Origin: Paenibacillus sp. FSL W8-0426
GTDB taxonomy: Bacteria > Bacillota > Bacilli > Paenibacillales > Paenibacillaceae
DNA: 64,000 bases
NCBI RefSeq assembly: GCF_037969725.1
Contig: NZ_CP150203.1
Location: 6,687,501-6,751,500, forward strand
Direction: 5' to 3'
The notes under the pieces are model-generated. The model was given only the letters and a program-made list of their open reading frames with translations. It ran no database searches and was not told where the DNA came from. Within the stretch, counting starts at the first letter, position 1. Each line of letters opens with the position of its first letter. A program made the position numbers and the translations under genes. Positions 36,094 to 44,292 of the stretch are shown here, piece by piece.

Positions 36094-36124
36094 TATTCAA
36101 GTATTCTACATCCACGAATCTCGC

Positions 36125-37042
36125 TTACGGCAAAATGTTGCCTGCTGCGCGATAAATGTCATACCATTCCTGACGGGTAAGATCGATCTCGCCGGCCTTG
36201 ATGCAGTCTTGCAAACGGCTAACGGTCGTCGTTCCCGTCACCGGCTGCATTTTGGCCGGATGACGCAGCAGCCAGGCAATGGCAATCGTTGTATTGGTCA
36301 CGCCGTATTTCGCGGCAATTTCGTCGATCTTGGCATTCAGCTCCGGGAACTTCTCGTTGCCAAGGAATACGCCTTCGAAGAATCCGTATTGGAACGGGGA
36401 CCATGGCTGAATCGTAATGTCGTGCAGACGGCAATAATCCAGCACGCTGCCATCGCGGTTGACGGCGGCGTCGTTTTCCATATTCACGTTGATCCCGCTG
36501 GAGATCATCGTTGTATTCGTAATGCTCAATTGAAGCTGGTTGGCAACCAGCGGTTGTTTCACATATTTTTTCAACAGTTCGATCTGGTTCGGATTTTGGT
36601 TGGACACCCCGAAATGGCGCACTTTGCCTTCGCGCTCAAGCAGATCGAATGCTTCGGCCACTTCCTCCGGCTCCACCAGAGCATCGGGACGATGCAGCAG
36701 CAAAACATCGAGATATTCGGTTTTGAGGCGTTTCAAAATACCGTCCACCGAATTCAGGATATGTTCTTTGGAGAAGTCGAACATGCCCTTGCGAATGCCG
36801 CATTTGGACTGGAGAATCAGATTTTCCCTCACTTGGGGATTCATCTGGACAGCTTCGGCAAAAATCTCTTCGCATGTCCCTGCCCCGTAGATGTCGGCAT
36901 GATCAAAGAAGTTCGCGCCCGCTTCGATGGCCGAGTGGACGAAATGCTCCGCTTCCTTGCTGCTCAGTGCATTGATTCGCATGCAGCCCACGGCTACAAC
37001 CGGCACCTCAAGCGAGCTGCTTCCAAGCTTTATCGTTCTCAT
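36125..37042 (-). CDS. Aldo/keto reductase
   Basis: NADPH-dependent oxidoreductase, 305 aa, AKR fold. Tetrad residues: Asp in FFDHADIYGAG, Tyr in the same motif, Lys in LILQSKCGIR and His in LLLHRPD. The sequence is close to the E. coli YdhF type (LGSSSLEVPVVAVGCMRI, RHFGVSNQNPNQIELL, VTGTTTVSRLQDC). Substrate unknown. Start: ATG AGA at 37042, 7 nt after GGAGGGG. Confidence 0.92.
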   Translation of the reverse strand: MRTIKLGSSSLEVPVVAVGCMRINALSSKEAEHFVHSAIEAGANFFDHADIYGAGTCEEIFAEAVQMNPQVRENLILQSKCGIRKGMFDFSKEHILNSVDGILKRLKTEYLDVLLLHRPDALVEPEEVAEAFDLLEREGKVRHFGVSNQNPNQIELLKKYVKQPLVANQLQLSITNTTMISSGINVNMENDAAVNRDGSVLDYCRLHDITIQPWSPFQYGFFEGVFLGNEKFPELNAKIDEIAAKYGVTNTTIAIAWLLRHPAKMQPVTGTTTVSRLQDCIKAGEIDLTRQEWYDIYRAAGNILP

Positions 37043-37404
37043 GATGATTCCCCTCCATATCAAATCGTAATGATCCTATGAACTACCAGATGGCTTGCAC
37101 AGATGATGTTCCTCTATGATTGTGACATATATGCGCAACCGTTTTCAATGGATTTATGGAAAACTTATATGGAATAATGGACGATTTACGGCGAATGAGG
37201 CCTGCAACGCATTTTTTTGCGGCAAGGTTCAAGAAGTGTGCAGGCGGGGGCTGGTTTCGTATAGAATAGAAATGTAGAAGACGGAACGCTTTTCGGGGCT
37301 GTTCCTTTTCCGTGGAGCCTGGTTAATAACTAAGAAGTGATTTTTACATAGACCTTGCGTGTTTGCTAAACGAATCTTGAATTCAGGCGGAGGGAGTTCA
37401 TGCA
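37043..37404. other. Intergenic region before LRR gene
   Basis: Divergent spacer of 360 nt. Apart from the SDs of the two flanking genes and a TAGAAT near 37263 that could be a -10 for the LRR gene, nothing was recognised. Confidence 0.3.
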
Positions 37405-38919
37405 ATGAAAAGAATAGCTCTTTTATTTGTCATATTGATCCTCTCGATCGGAGGAGCCGGACAGGCGATGGCCTACCCCATGTCCGAGCAGAAGAATAGT
37501 ATTGTGGAAGATTCCGCATTGGAAACCGGGCTCAAGCTCATTTTGAATAAACCCGTCGATGCCAGCCTGACCCCGTCCGATCTTCAGCAATTGACCGTAG
37601 TCGACCTGAGCAACATGGGGATCCAGAGTCTCGCCGGGCTTGAGTATGCAACGAATCTGACGCATCTGCGCTTGTACGGGAATGAATTGAGTGACCTCAC
37701 GCCGGTTGCCCATCTGACGAAATTGCGGGAAATCGACGTGCGTAACAACTATATTACATCGATTGATGCTCTTGGCGAATTGCAGAACCTTGGACGGCTG
37801 TACATCAGCAACAATTCGGTGACTTCCATTGCCGTTGTTCGGGCTTTTCCGAGACTACATACATTCTTCGCCAGCGGAAACGGGATAACGAGCATTGCGC
37901 CGCTGGAACATGCGCATGATTTGAAACGGGTCGAGGTTGCCAACAATCAGCTCACAGACCTTTCGCCCATTAGCGGCCTTACCAAATTGCAATCCCTTAA
38001 CGTTGCGAACAACCGGATTGGATCATCCGGCTCCTTGTCCGAGCTTCCGGAGTCGCTGCTCCAACTCAACGTCGCAGGCAATGATATCGTTGATGCCGAA
38101 CCGCTCGCCCATTTGACCAACCTGCGGTCGCTGGACGTATCCAACAATCGGATCGAACAAATCGAGGCCTTCGGGGCATTGAACAGCCTGAAGGAGTTGA
38201 ACGCGGAATCCAACCAGATTTATGATCTCCGACCGCTCGCAGCGCTGAAAAAATTGCAATCGTTGAAGCTTGCAGATAATCGAATATGGGATCTGAGCCC
38301 GATTGCGAAGCTGAATCTATCCCCTGGACTGACGAATGGCGTGCAGGATATTTCTGCCTCATCATCCGCCATAGGCTCTCTCGTCCCGATCAATGAAATC
38401 GAGCCTGCACCATTGACGATTCAGCATAACTACCTGGACATTTCCAGCGGCAGCCAAACCATGCAAATGCTGAACCAGCTTAACGTTCGCGAGCAGAAAC
38501 GTTCTCCGCAGGGCAGTATTCAAAGGTTGACCGAAGGGTCGACCACGGCATACGTCGGAGAAAAACCCTATGCATTGGATGCTGCCCCTTTCATCGATAA
38601 AGGCAGGACTTACGTTCCACTGCGCTTTGTTTCCGAGCATCTGAACGCAAGCGTGGACTGGCATCCCGCCACAGAAGAGGTCATTATTTCTCAGGGCGAT
38701 CAGGTCATTCAATGGGCGGCTGGCCACCGGCAAGTGAACGTGAACGGCAATACCATCGTAAATGATGCCCCATTGCTGATTCAAAACGGCAAAGCGTTCG
38801 TTCCGGTCCGGTTCATTTCCGAGCAGCTGGAAACGACGGTCGGTTATCTGGCCGACAGCAGAACCATTCTGATTTTCGCAAACAAACCACCGGCGCAGCA
38901 GCCGGCTTTGCAACCTTAA
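37405..38919 (+). CDS. Secreted leucine-rich-repeat protein with stalk domain
   Basis: Exported protein of 504 aa. Signal peptide 1-23 (ALLFVILILSIGGAGQAMA). Residues 60-320 hold about nine 22-residue internalin-type leucine-rich repeats (TNLTHLRLYGNELSDLTPVA, TKLREIDVRNNYITSIDAL). A Cu_amine_oxidN1 stalk domain forms the C-terminal third (GRTYVPLRFVSEHLNASVDW, GKAFVPVRFISEQLETTVGY). No sorting signal or lipobox, so it is probably secreted or wall-associated. Ligand unknown. ATG follows GGAGGGAG. Confidence 0.9.
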   Translation: MKRIALLFVILILSIGGAGQAMAYPMSEQKNSIVEDSALETGLKLILNKPVDASLTPSDLQQLTVVDLSNMGIQSLAGLEYATNLTHLRLYGNELSDLTPVAHLTKLREIDVRNNYITSIDALGELQNLGRLYISNNSVTSIAVVRAFPRLHTFFASGNGITSIAPLEHAHDLKRVEVANNQLTDLSPISGLTKLQSLNVANNRIGSSGSLSELPESLLQLNVAGNDIVDAEPLAHLTNLRSLDVSNNRIEQIEAFGALNSLKELNAESNQIYDLRPLAALKKLQSLKLADNRIWDLSPIAKLNLSPGLTNGVQDISASSSAIGSLVPINEIEPAPLTIQHNYLDISSGSQTMQMLNQLNVREQKRSPQGSIQRLTEGSTTAYVGEKPYALDAAPFIDKGRTYVPLRFVSEHLNASVDWHPATEEVIISQGDQVIQWAAGHRQVNVNGNTIVNDAPLLIQNGKAFVPVRFISEQLETTVGYLADSRTILIFANKPPAQQPALQP

Positions 38920-38960
38920 TCATAGGCGCAGCCGCGTACCCGTTTATTTCAATATCAGTG

Positions 38961-38996
38961 AACTCCCTGCCAAGCTTCGTTTTGGCAGGGAGTTTG
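38961..38996 (+). terminator. Terminator after LRR gene
   Basis: AACTCCCTGCCAA and TTGGCAGGGAGTT form a perfect 13-bp stem with an 8-nt loop, 42 nt after the stop. Confidence 0.85.
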
Positions 38997-39062
38997 GTTA
39001 TCCATCCAAAGCATAACCGTGGATTTGGGTAAATTTCACGTGGTTTGGCACATCCTTTTTTG

Positions 39063-39081
39063 ATCAGCTAGCTGATATACT
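39063..39081. promoter_or_regulatory. Palindrome overlapping a -10 before GH30 gene
   Basis: ATCAGCTAGCTGAT, a 14-bp perfect palindrome, runs directly into TATACT (39076-39081), a likely -10. A repressor could bind here. No good -35 was seen. Confidence 0.4.
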
Positions 39082-39126
39082 GACTGTATTGAAACATACT
39101 ATGGTTCTCGCGAGGAGGAACTGGAC

Positions 39127-40464
39127 ATGTCCCTGAAGGTGCGCGCGTATTCGACGACGCCGGATACCCCGTGGAAGGAAAGTGTATTAAAACCGACAAA
39201 TGAAAGCGCTAACTTAAAAGTGTCGAACGAACTTTACCAGGAGGTGGAGGGGTTTGGCGGATGTTTTAACGAGCTTGGGTATATAGCCCTGTCCCATCTG
39301 AACGAAGAGCAGCGGCACGAACTCTTCCACTCCCTGTTCCACCCTGACGGTGAACATAAATTCACGATTTGCCGACTGCCCATCGGTGCAAGCGATTACG
39401 CGACAGAATGGTACAGCCATAACGAAACCGATGGCGATTTGGCCATGGAACATTTTTCGATCGAACGAGATTTCAAATATTTAATTCCTTATATCAAGGA
39501 GGCCTTATCCTACAATCCGAACCTGCAGCTATTCGCTTCTCCATGGAGTCCGCCGACCTGGATGAAAACGCCGAAAGCCTACAACTACGGCACGCTGCGC
39601 TGGGAAAAGGATATTTTGGATGCATATGCGCTGTATTTCGTGAAATTTGTGCAGGCGTACCAAGAAGCCGGGATAACCATCCATCAGGTCCATGTGCAAA
39701 ACGAGGTTATCGCGGATCAGAAATTCCCTTCCTGCAAATGGACGGGCGAACAGCTGCGCGAATTCATTGCGGAGCACCTTGGGCCTGCATTCGAAAAGCA
39801 CGGCCTGGACACGGAAATCTGGCTGGGCACGATCAATGCCCCCGATCCCTGGGAAGAGCTGATCCACAAAAAAACGAACGATTTCGACGAGTTTGCTGGA
39901 CTTGTCCTTAGCGATCCCCAGGCATACTCCTACATTAAAGGCGTCGGTTATCAATGGGCGGGGAAACACGCCATACAACGCACGGTAGCGAGCTATCCCG
40001 AACTCCGGTACATGCAAACCGAAAACGAGTGCGGCGATGGAAACAACTCCTGGATGTACGCCAAGTACGTATTCAACCTGTTTCAGCACTATTTCGCCAA
40101 CGGAGTGAATGCATATGTGTACTGGAACATGGTTCTTGAGCCCAAAGGTCGCAGCACATGGGGATGGGAGCAAAATTCCATGGTTACCGTCGATCCGGCA
40201 AACCAACGAGTGATCCGCAATCCGGAATACTACGTCATGAAGCATTATGCCCACCACATCGTTCCCGGTGCGCGCCGCGTCGGGCTATCCGGCCCCTGGA
40301 GCGGCAAAGCTACGGCTTTCCGCAACCCGGATGGGAGCCTGGTCGTTGTTATCAACAATCCGTTCAGCGATAACCGGGAGCTGCTGCTTGCCCATGCGGG
40401 CCAGACATTCCGAATAGAACTGGAAGCCGAGTCTTTTAATAGCATCGTCCTTTCGACTTCTTGA
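39127..40464 (+). CDS. Glycoside hydrolase family 30
   Basis: GH30 enzyme of 445 aa (glucosylceramidase-like clan A barrel with beta-sandwich tail). Seen: EVEGFGGCFNELG near the N terminus, FASPWSPPTWMKT, acid/base Glu in VHVQNEV near 197, nucleophile Glu in MQTENECGDG near 301 and a C-terminal sandwich (GSLVVVINNPFSD). Members cut beta-1,6-glucan, beta-glucosides or xylan; the subfamily cannot be set here. No signal peptide, so it should act inside the cell on imported oligosaccharides. ATG follows GGAGGA. Confidence 0.9.
   Translation: MSLKVRAYSTTPDTPWKESVLKPTNESANLKVSNELYQEVEGFGGCFNELGYIALSHLNEEQRHELFHSLFHPDGEHKFTICRLPIGASDYATEWYSHNETDGDLAMEHFSIERDFKYLIPYIKEALSYNPNLQLFASPWSPPTWMKTPKAYNYGTLRWEKDILDAYALYFVKFVQAYQEAGITIHQVHVQNEVIADQKFPSCKWTGEQLREFIAEHLGPAFEKHGLDTEIWLGTINAPDPWEELIHKKTNDFDEFAGLVLSDPQAYSYIKGVGYQWAGKHAIQRTVASYPELRYMQTENECGDGNNSWMYAKYVFNLFQHYFANGVNAYVYWNMVLEPKGRSTWGWEQNSMVTVDPANQRVIRNPEYYVMKHYAHHIVPGARRVGLSGPWSGKATAFRNPDGSLVVVINNPFSDNRELLLAHAGQTFRIELEAESFNSIVLSTS
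39201..39214 (+). promoter_or_regulatory. cre (CcpA site) inside GH30 gene
   Basis: TGAAAGCGCTAACT matches the catabolite-responsive element consensus WTGNAANCGNWNNCW. It lies 75 nt inside the coding region, where CcpA would act as a roadblock. Confidence 0.65.
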
Positions 40465-40501
40465 TAAGGCTGCCATATTCGGCAATAAAAAATGGAACCA
40501 A

Positions 40502-40546
40502 AAAACAACCATCATCGGCCCGAAAAGGCATCGAAATGGTTGTTTT
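40502..40546 (+). terminator. Terminator after GH30 gene
   Basis: AAAACAACCAT and ATGGTTGTTTT are exact inverted copies, with a smaller GCC/GGC hairpin inside, 38 nt after the stop. Confidence 0.75.
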
Positions 40547-40889
40547 GTATGGTTATGATATTGACATCCGCTTGTCCCCAATGTCCTTTCGCATCATCAA
40601 AGTCCTGCGGACTCCAATTGACGGACCAGGACGCTTGGGGATGTTCCTCATTGGATTGCTATTTGCCAGCCCCTCCTCTCATGTTGTTATTTAGGGAATT
40701 CAACACTTTAATTCGAGGCCATGGAAAATAACAAAATTCTCCATATCAATTAATACTATATCATCGGCGCCTTGACAAAAAATAGACGAATATCGACAGT
40801 TTGTTGTTGTCGTTCTTTGGAGTAATGTGTAAATTACGCAAGCGATTCAGCAGGAAACACAGCGATTTTTGTCGAAAGTAACACCCACT
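40547..40889. other. Spacer before hybrid kinase gene
   Basis: About 340 nt without a supportable gene. TTGACA at 40774 could be a -35, but no good -10 stands at the right distance. Confidence 0.3.
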
Positions 40890-43800
40890 ATGAAAAAAAC
40901 AAACACGTCCACTCATCTCAAAATGAAATATATCTGGATCATCTTGATGACCTTTGCGGTATTAGTCGGCATGCGCTGGTTCTGGACCCATCAAATGTTC
41001 CCCGTTCTGCGGGATCATTCTCCTGTAAACGGCGAGCTTGATTTGCGAAATGTCGATTTGGACAGCGCACCGTTGATGTACCTGAACGGCGAATGGGATT
41101 TCTACCCTCATCAGCTGCTAACCCTTCAGGAAATCCGATCCGGAAAATACGATTCCATCCCTATACAGGTGCCCGGAGACTGGGGAGATGCGCTTAACAA
41201 CAGCGATAATACCTCTTACGGGTACGGTACTTACAGGCTGCAAATTCGGATGAACCCGATTCCGCAGCCCGTTTCATTTTGGTTCAAGAAACTCCAGGCA
41301 TCGTCCGAAGTGGAAATCAACGGCGAAACCGTATCTGCACTAGGTACAATCGGCGATATCCCGGAGCAATACAAACCCAACAGTCTATCATTCACCCCTT
41401 CTTATGACGGGAACACAACGAAGATTGACTTGGTCGTTCGGATTGCCAACTTTGACAGCCCGCATAAAGGAGGGATCATGGTGCCTGCCTATTTCGGATC
41501 ACAGGCCGCCATGGACTTTTCCCGCTGGTATTCGATCGGCTTTCAGCTCTTTATATTTCTCGTGTTGATGCTTCACGGGATCTACGCCGGCATCCTTTTC
41601 TTGATCAACCCGTGCGAAAAATCCTTATTATACGCCTTGTTGGTTACCGTATCGGTAGGTATAGCCATTTTGTCCGCATACGATAACATTCTGATGCTGT
41701 GGTTGCCGCTCAATTATACATGGGGACTGAAAGTTCACCTGATTGCTCTGTTAGCCCTAAGCATGTTCATTATTTTATTGTTCCGAAAATTCACGACGCG
41801 ACGTTCACCCAGCCGCTGGACCCGCATATACCTTGCCATGCTGCTTGCCATGATGATCCTGACTACCGTTTCGCCGGCGTCCTTCATTTACGAAATCATC
41901 CATTATCGTATCTTTGATTGGCTGTATTGCACCGCATTCGTCTGGTTTATAACGCTCTCGGTCAAAATGGTCGGACAACAGCAGAACGACCAAGACATCA
42001 TTTTCATACTGGTGTCTGCTTCCTGCATCATTTCCAACCTGCTATGGAGCTTTGCGGAACTGTCATTTAACGTTACGACGGTCTTCTATCCGTTTGATCT
42101 GATCATGGCCCTCGCGGGATTCTCGACGTATTGGTTCAAAAAATACTTCCGCAATGCCAGATTGAACGTCGAGCTGAATGAACAGCTGATCAAAGCGGAC
42201 CGCATCAAGGATCAGTTTCTGGCGAATACGTCCCATGAGCTAAGAACTCCCTTGCACGGCATCATGAATATCGCCCACAATGTCGTCTCGCAAGAGAAAG
42301 GCCGGCTGCATCCCGGCAGCCTGCAGGACATGAATCTGCTGATCACGATCAGCCGCCGCATGTCGCATCTTATTGGCGATCTGCTCGATGTCGTCCGGCT
42401 CAAGGAGCACCGCATCAAGCTGCATCCCGAGCCGATCCGGGTTCAGTCCATTGTGCCCGGAGTCCTGTCCATGCTGCAGTTTATGACTGAACGCAAAACC
42501 ATAACGTTGCATAACGACATTCCCGATTCGCTGCCCGCCGTCATGGCGGACGAGAAACGACTGGTGCAAATTTTGCACAATCTGATCCATAATGCCTTGA
42601 AATTTACGGAGACCGGCATGGTGACTCTCTCTGCCGAGGTACGGGAAACAAAGGCGATCATCCATGTTTCGGACACGGGCATCGGCATGGACAAGGAGAC
42701 CCTTTCGCGCGTTTTCTCCCCATACGAACAAGGCCTGTCCGGAGATGGCCATGAACAGGGCATTGGGCTCGGGCTGAGCATCTGCCAGCAGCTCGTTGAA
42801 CTGCATGGCGGTACGCTAAGCGCTCGCTCCGAACCTTCCAAAGGTTCAACGTTTACGTTCAGTTTGCCGCTGGCCAATACGGATCTCAGCCAGGTACGAC
42901 CGGGAATACGGATGGAGCCGTGGGAAGAAGCAGCCTCTCCCTCCACGAAGCTCTCTGCCGCGGCGAAATCAGGTTCAGAAACCAATGTGGCCGAATGGTC
43001 CGAGCAGAACACGAAGGCAGCTCACGCCTCACCTGCGGTTCTTCCTTTGCTGCAGGAAAGCCCGATTCACATTTTGGCCGTCGATGACGATCCGATCAAC
43101 CTGAAGGTACTCGTCAGCATGCTTTCGTCTGAGCCTTATACCGTGACGACGGCCCATTCTGCCCGTGAAGCGTTGGAGCTGCTGGACACCCGACAATGGG
43201 ACCTGCTGGTCACCGACGTGATGATGCCTCAGATGTCCGGATACGAGCTGACTCAAAGAGTACGTGAACGCTACTCCGTCTCCGAGCTGCCCATCTTGTT
43301 GTTAACGGCTCGCAGCCAGCCTTCGGACATCTATACCGGTTTCTCGTCCGGAGCGAACGATTACGTGACGAAACCAGTGGATGCGCTGGAACTGAAATAC
43401 CGGATTAAAGCGCTGATCGGGCTGAAACAGTCCATCAACGAACGGCTTCGGATTGAAGCTGCCTATCTGCAGGCCCAGATCCAGCCTCATTTTCTGTTCA
43501 ATACGCTGAACTCCCTCATTGCATTAAGCGATATCGATACAGAGAAGATGCACAAATTCGGGGATGCGTTTGCCTCCTTTCTAAGAATCAGCTTCAACTA
43601 TCTCAATACGGGAAAACTGGTGGAGCTCCCTCATGAGCTGGAGCTGGTTCAGGCCTATCTGTACATTGAACAGGAACGGTTCGGGGAACGATTGTCCATC
43701 ATCTTGAATATAGAGCCTGGCCTGAACATCATGCTGCCTCCGCTTTCCGTTCAACCCTTGGTCGAGAACGCCGTTCAGCATGGGTTGCTGGGCAGGGCGT

Positions 43801-44084
43801 CGGGCGGAACGCTAACCCTCACCATTGCCCGTGAGAAACAGAGTCAGGCCGTGCGGGTCGAGGTTCACGACAATGGCGTCGGCATGGACTCCCAATTGGT
43901 CAAGCAGCTGCTGGACGTTTCGATGCAAGGGAAACAGGGCATCGGGGTTGCCAATACGAACCGCAGGCTGATTCAGCTCTACGGACAGGGGCTGACCATT
44001 CGCAGCGAACCGGGTGCAGGTACATCCGTCTCGTTCGTTATCCCTTATCAACAGCCTGAATCCCATGAACATGCCAGGTCTTGA
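40890..44084 (+). CDS. Hybrid sensor kinase: 7TM sensor, two kinase modules and receiver
   Basis: Membrane signalling protein of about 1064 aa. N-terminal helix, an extracellular 7TMR-DISM-like beta-sandwich (about 50-205), seven helices (215-420), HisKA with His near 448 (TSHELRTPLHG), HATPase (DTGIGMD, GIGLGLSICQQ), receiver with Asp near 775 (LLVTDVMMPQMSG), and a LytS-type His_kinase with His near 867 (IQPHFLFNTLNSL) plus a second HATPase (DNGVGMD). Start uncertain: ATG at 40890 or TTG at 40869, neither with a strong SD. Flanked by GH30 and GH43 genes, so a glycan signal is plausible (inference). Confidence 0.9.
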   Translation: MKKTNTSTHLKMKYIWIILMTFAVLVGMRWFWTHQMFPVLRDHSPVNGELDLRNVDLDSAPLMYLNGEWDFYPHQLLTLQEIRSGKYDSIPIQVPGDWGDALNNSDNTSYGYGTYRLQIRMNPIPQPVSFWFKKLQASSEVEINGETVSALGTIGDIPEQYKPNSLSFTPSYDGNTTKIDLVVRIANFDSPHKGGIMVPAYFGSQAAMDFSRWYSIGFQLFIFLVLMLHGIYAGILFLINPCEKSLLYALLVTVSVGIAILSAYDNILMLWLPLNYTWGLKVHLIALLALSMFIILLFRKFTTRRSPSRWTRIYLAMLLAMMILTTVSPASFIYEIIHYRIFDWLYCTAFVWFITLSVKMVGQQQNDQDIIFILVSASCIISNLLWSFAELSFNVTTVFYPFDLIMALAGFSTYWFKKYFRNARLNVELNEQLIKADRIKDQFLANTSHELRTPLHGIMNIAHNVVSQEKGRLHPGSLQDMNLLITISRRMSHLIGDLLDVVRLKEHRIKLHPEPIRVQSIVPGVLSMLQFMTERKTITLHNDIPDSLPAVMADEKRLVQILHNLIHNALKFTETGMVTLSAEVRETKAIIHVSDTGIGMDKETLSRVFSPYEQGLSGDGHEQGIGLGLSICQQLVELHGGTLSARSEPSKGSTFTFSLPLANTDLSQVRPGIRMEPWEEAASPSTKLSAAAKSGSETNVAEWSEQNTKAAHASPAVLPLLQESPIHILAVDDDPINLKVLVSMLSSEPYTVTTAHSAREALELLDTRQWDLLVTDVMMPQMSGYELTQRVRERYSVSELPILLLTARSQPSDIYTGFSSGANDYVTKPVDALELKYRIKALIGLKQSINERLRIEAAYLQAQIQPHFLFNTLNSLIALSDIDTEKMHKFGDAFASFLRISFNYLNTGKLVELPHELELVQAYLYIEQERFGERLSIILNIEPGLNIMLPPLSVQPLVENAVQHGLLGRASGGTLTLTIAREKQSQAVRVEVHDNGVGMDSQLVKQLLDVSMQGKQGIGVANTNRRLIQLYGQGLTIRSEPGAGTSVSFVIPYQQPESHEHARS

Positions 44085-44106
44085 CCATGACAAGACCGGA
44101 AACCTG

Positions 44107-44132
44107 CCCCCTTCGTCAAGAAGGGGGTTTTT
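44107..44132 (+). terminator. Terminator after hybrid kinase gene
   Basis: CCCCCTTC and GAAGGGGG form an 8-bp stem with a 5-nt loop followed by TTTTT. Confidence 0.85.
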
Positions 44133-44218
44133 GCGCTCTCCAGCTGCCCTTGGGAAGGCGCTCTTCCCGCTGCAGCTCGCCCGAACCAGGTTAATTCACT
44201 CCGGCGAGGAATGTTCAC

Positions 44219-44266
44219 TTGCCTATTTGGCCATTTTTTGTAAAATAATTGATGTAAGCGCTTTAT
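44219..44266 (+). promoter_or_regulatory. Promoter and cre before GH43 gene
   Basis: TTGCCT (44219-44224), 16-nt spacer, TAAAAT (44241-44246). TGTAAGCGCTTTAT at 44253-44266, just at the expected start of transcription, fits a cre with one poor end. It would allow CcpA repression. Confidence 0.65.
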
Positions 44267-44292
44267 TTCAAACTCTTGGGGAGGTGCTTGAG

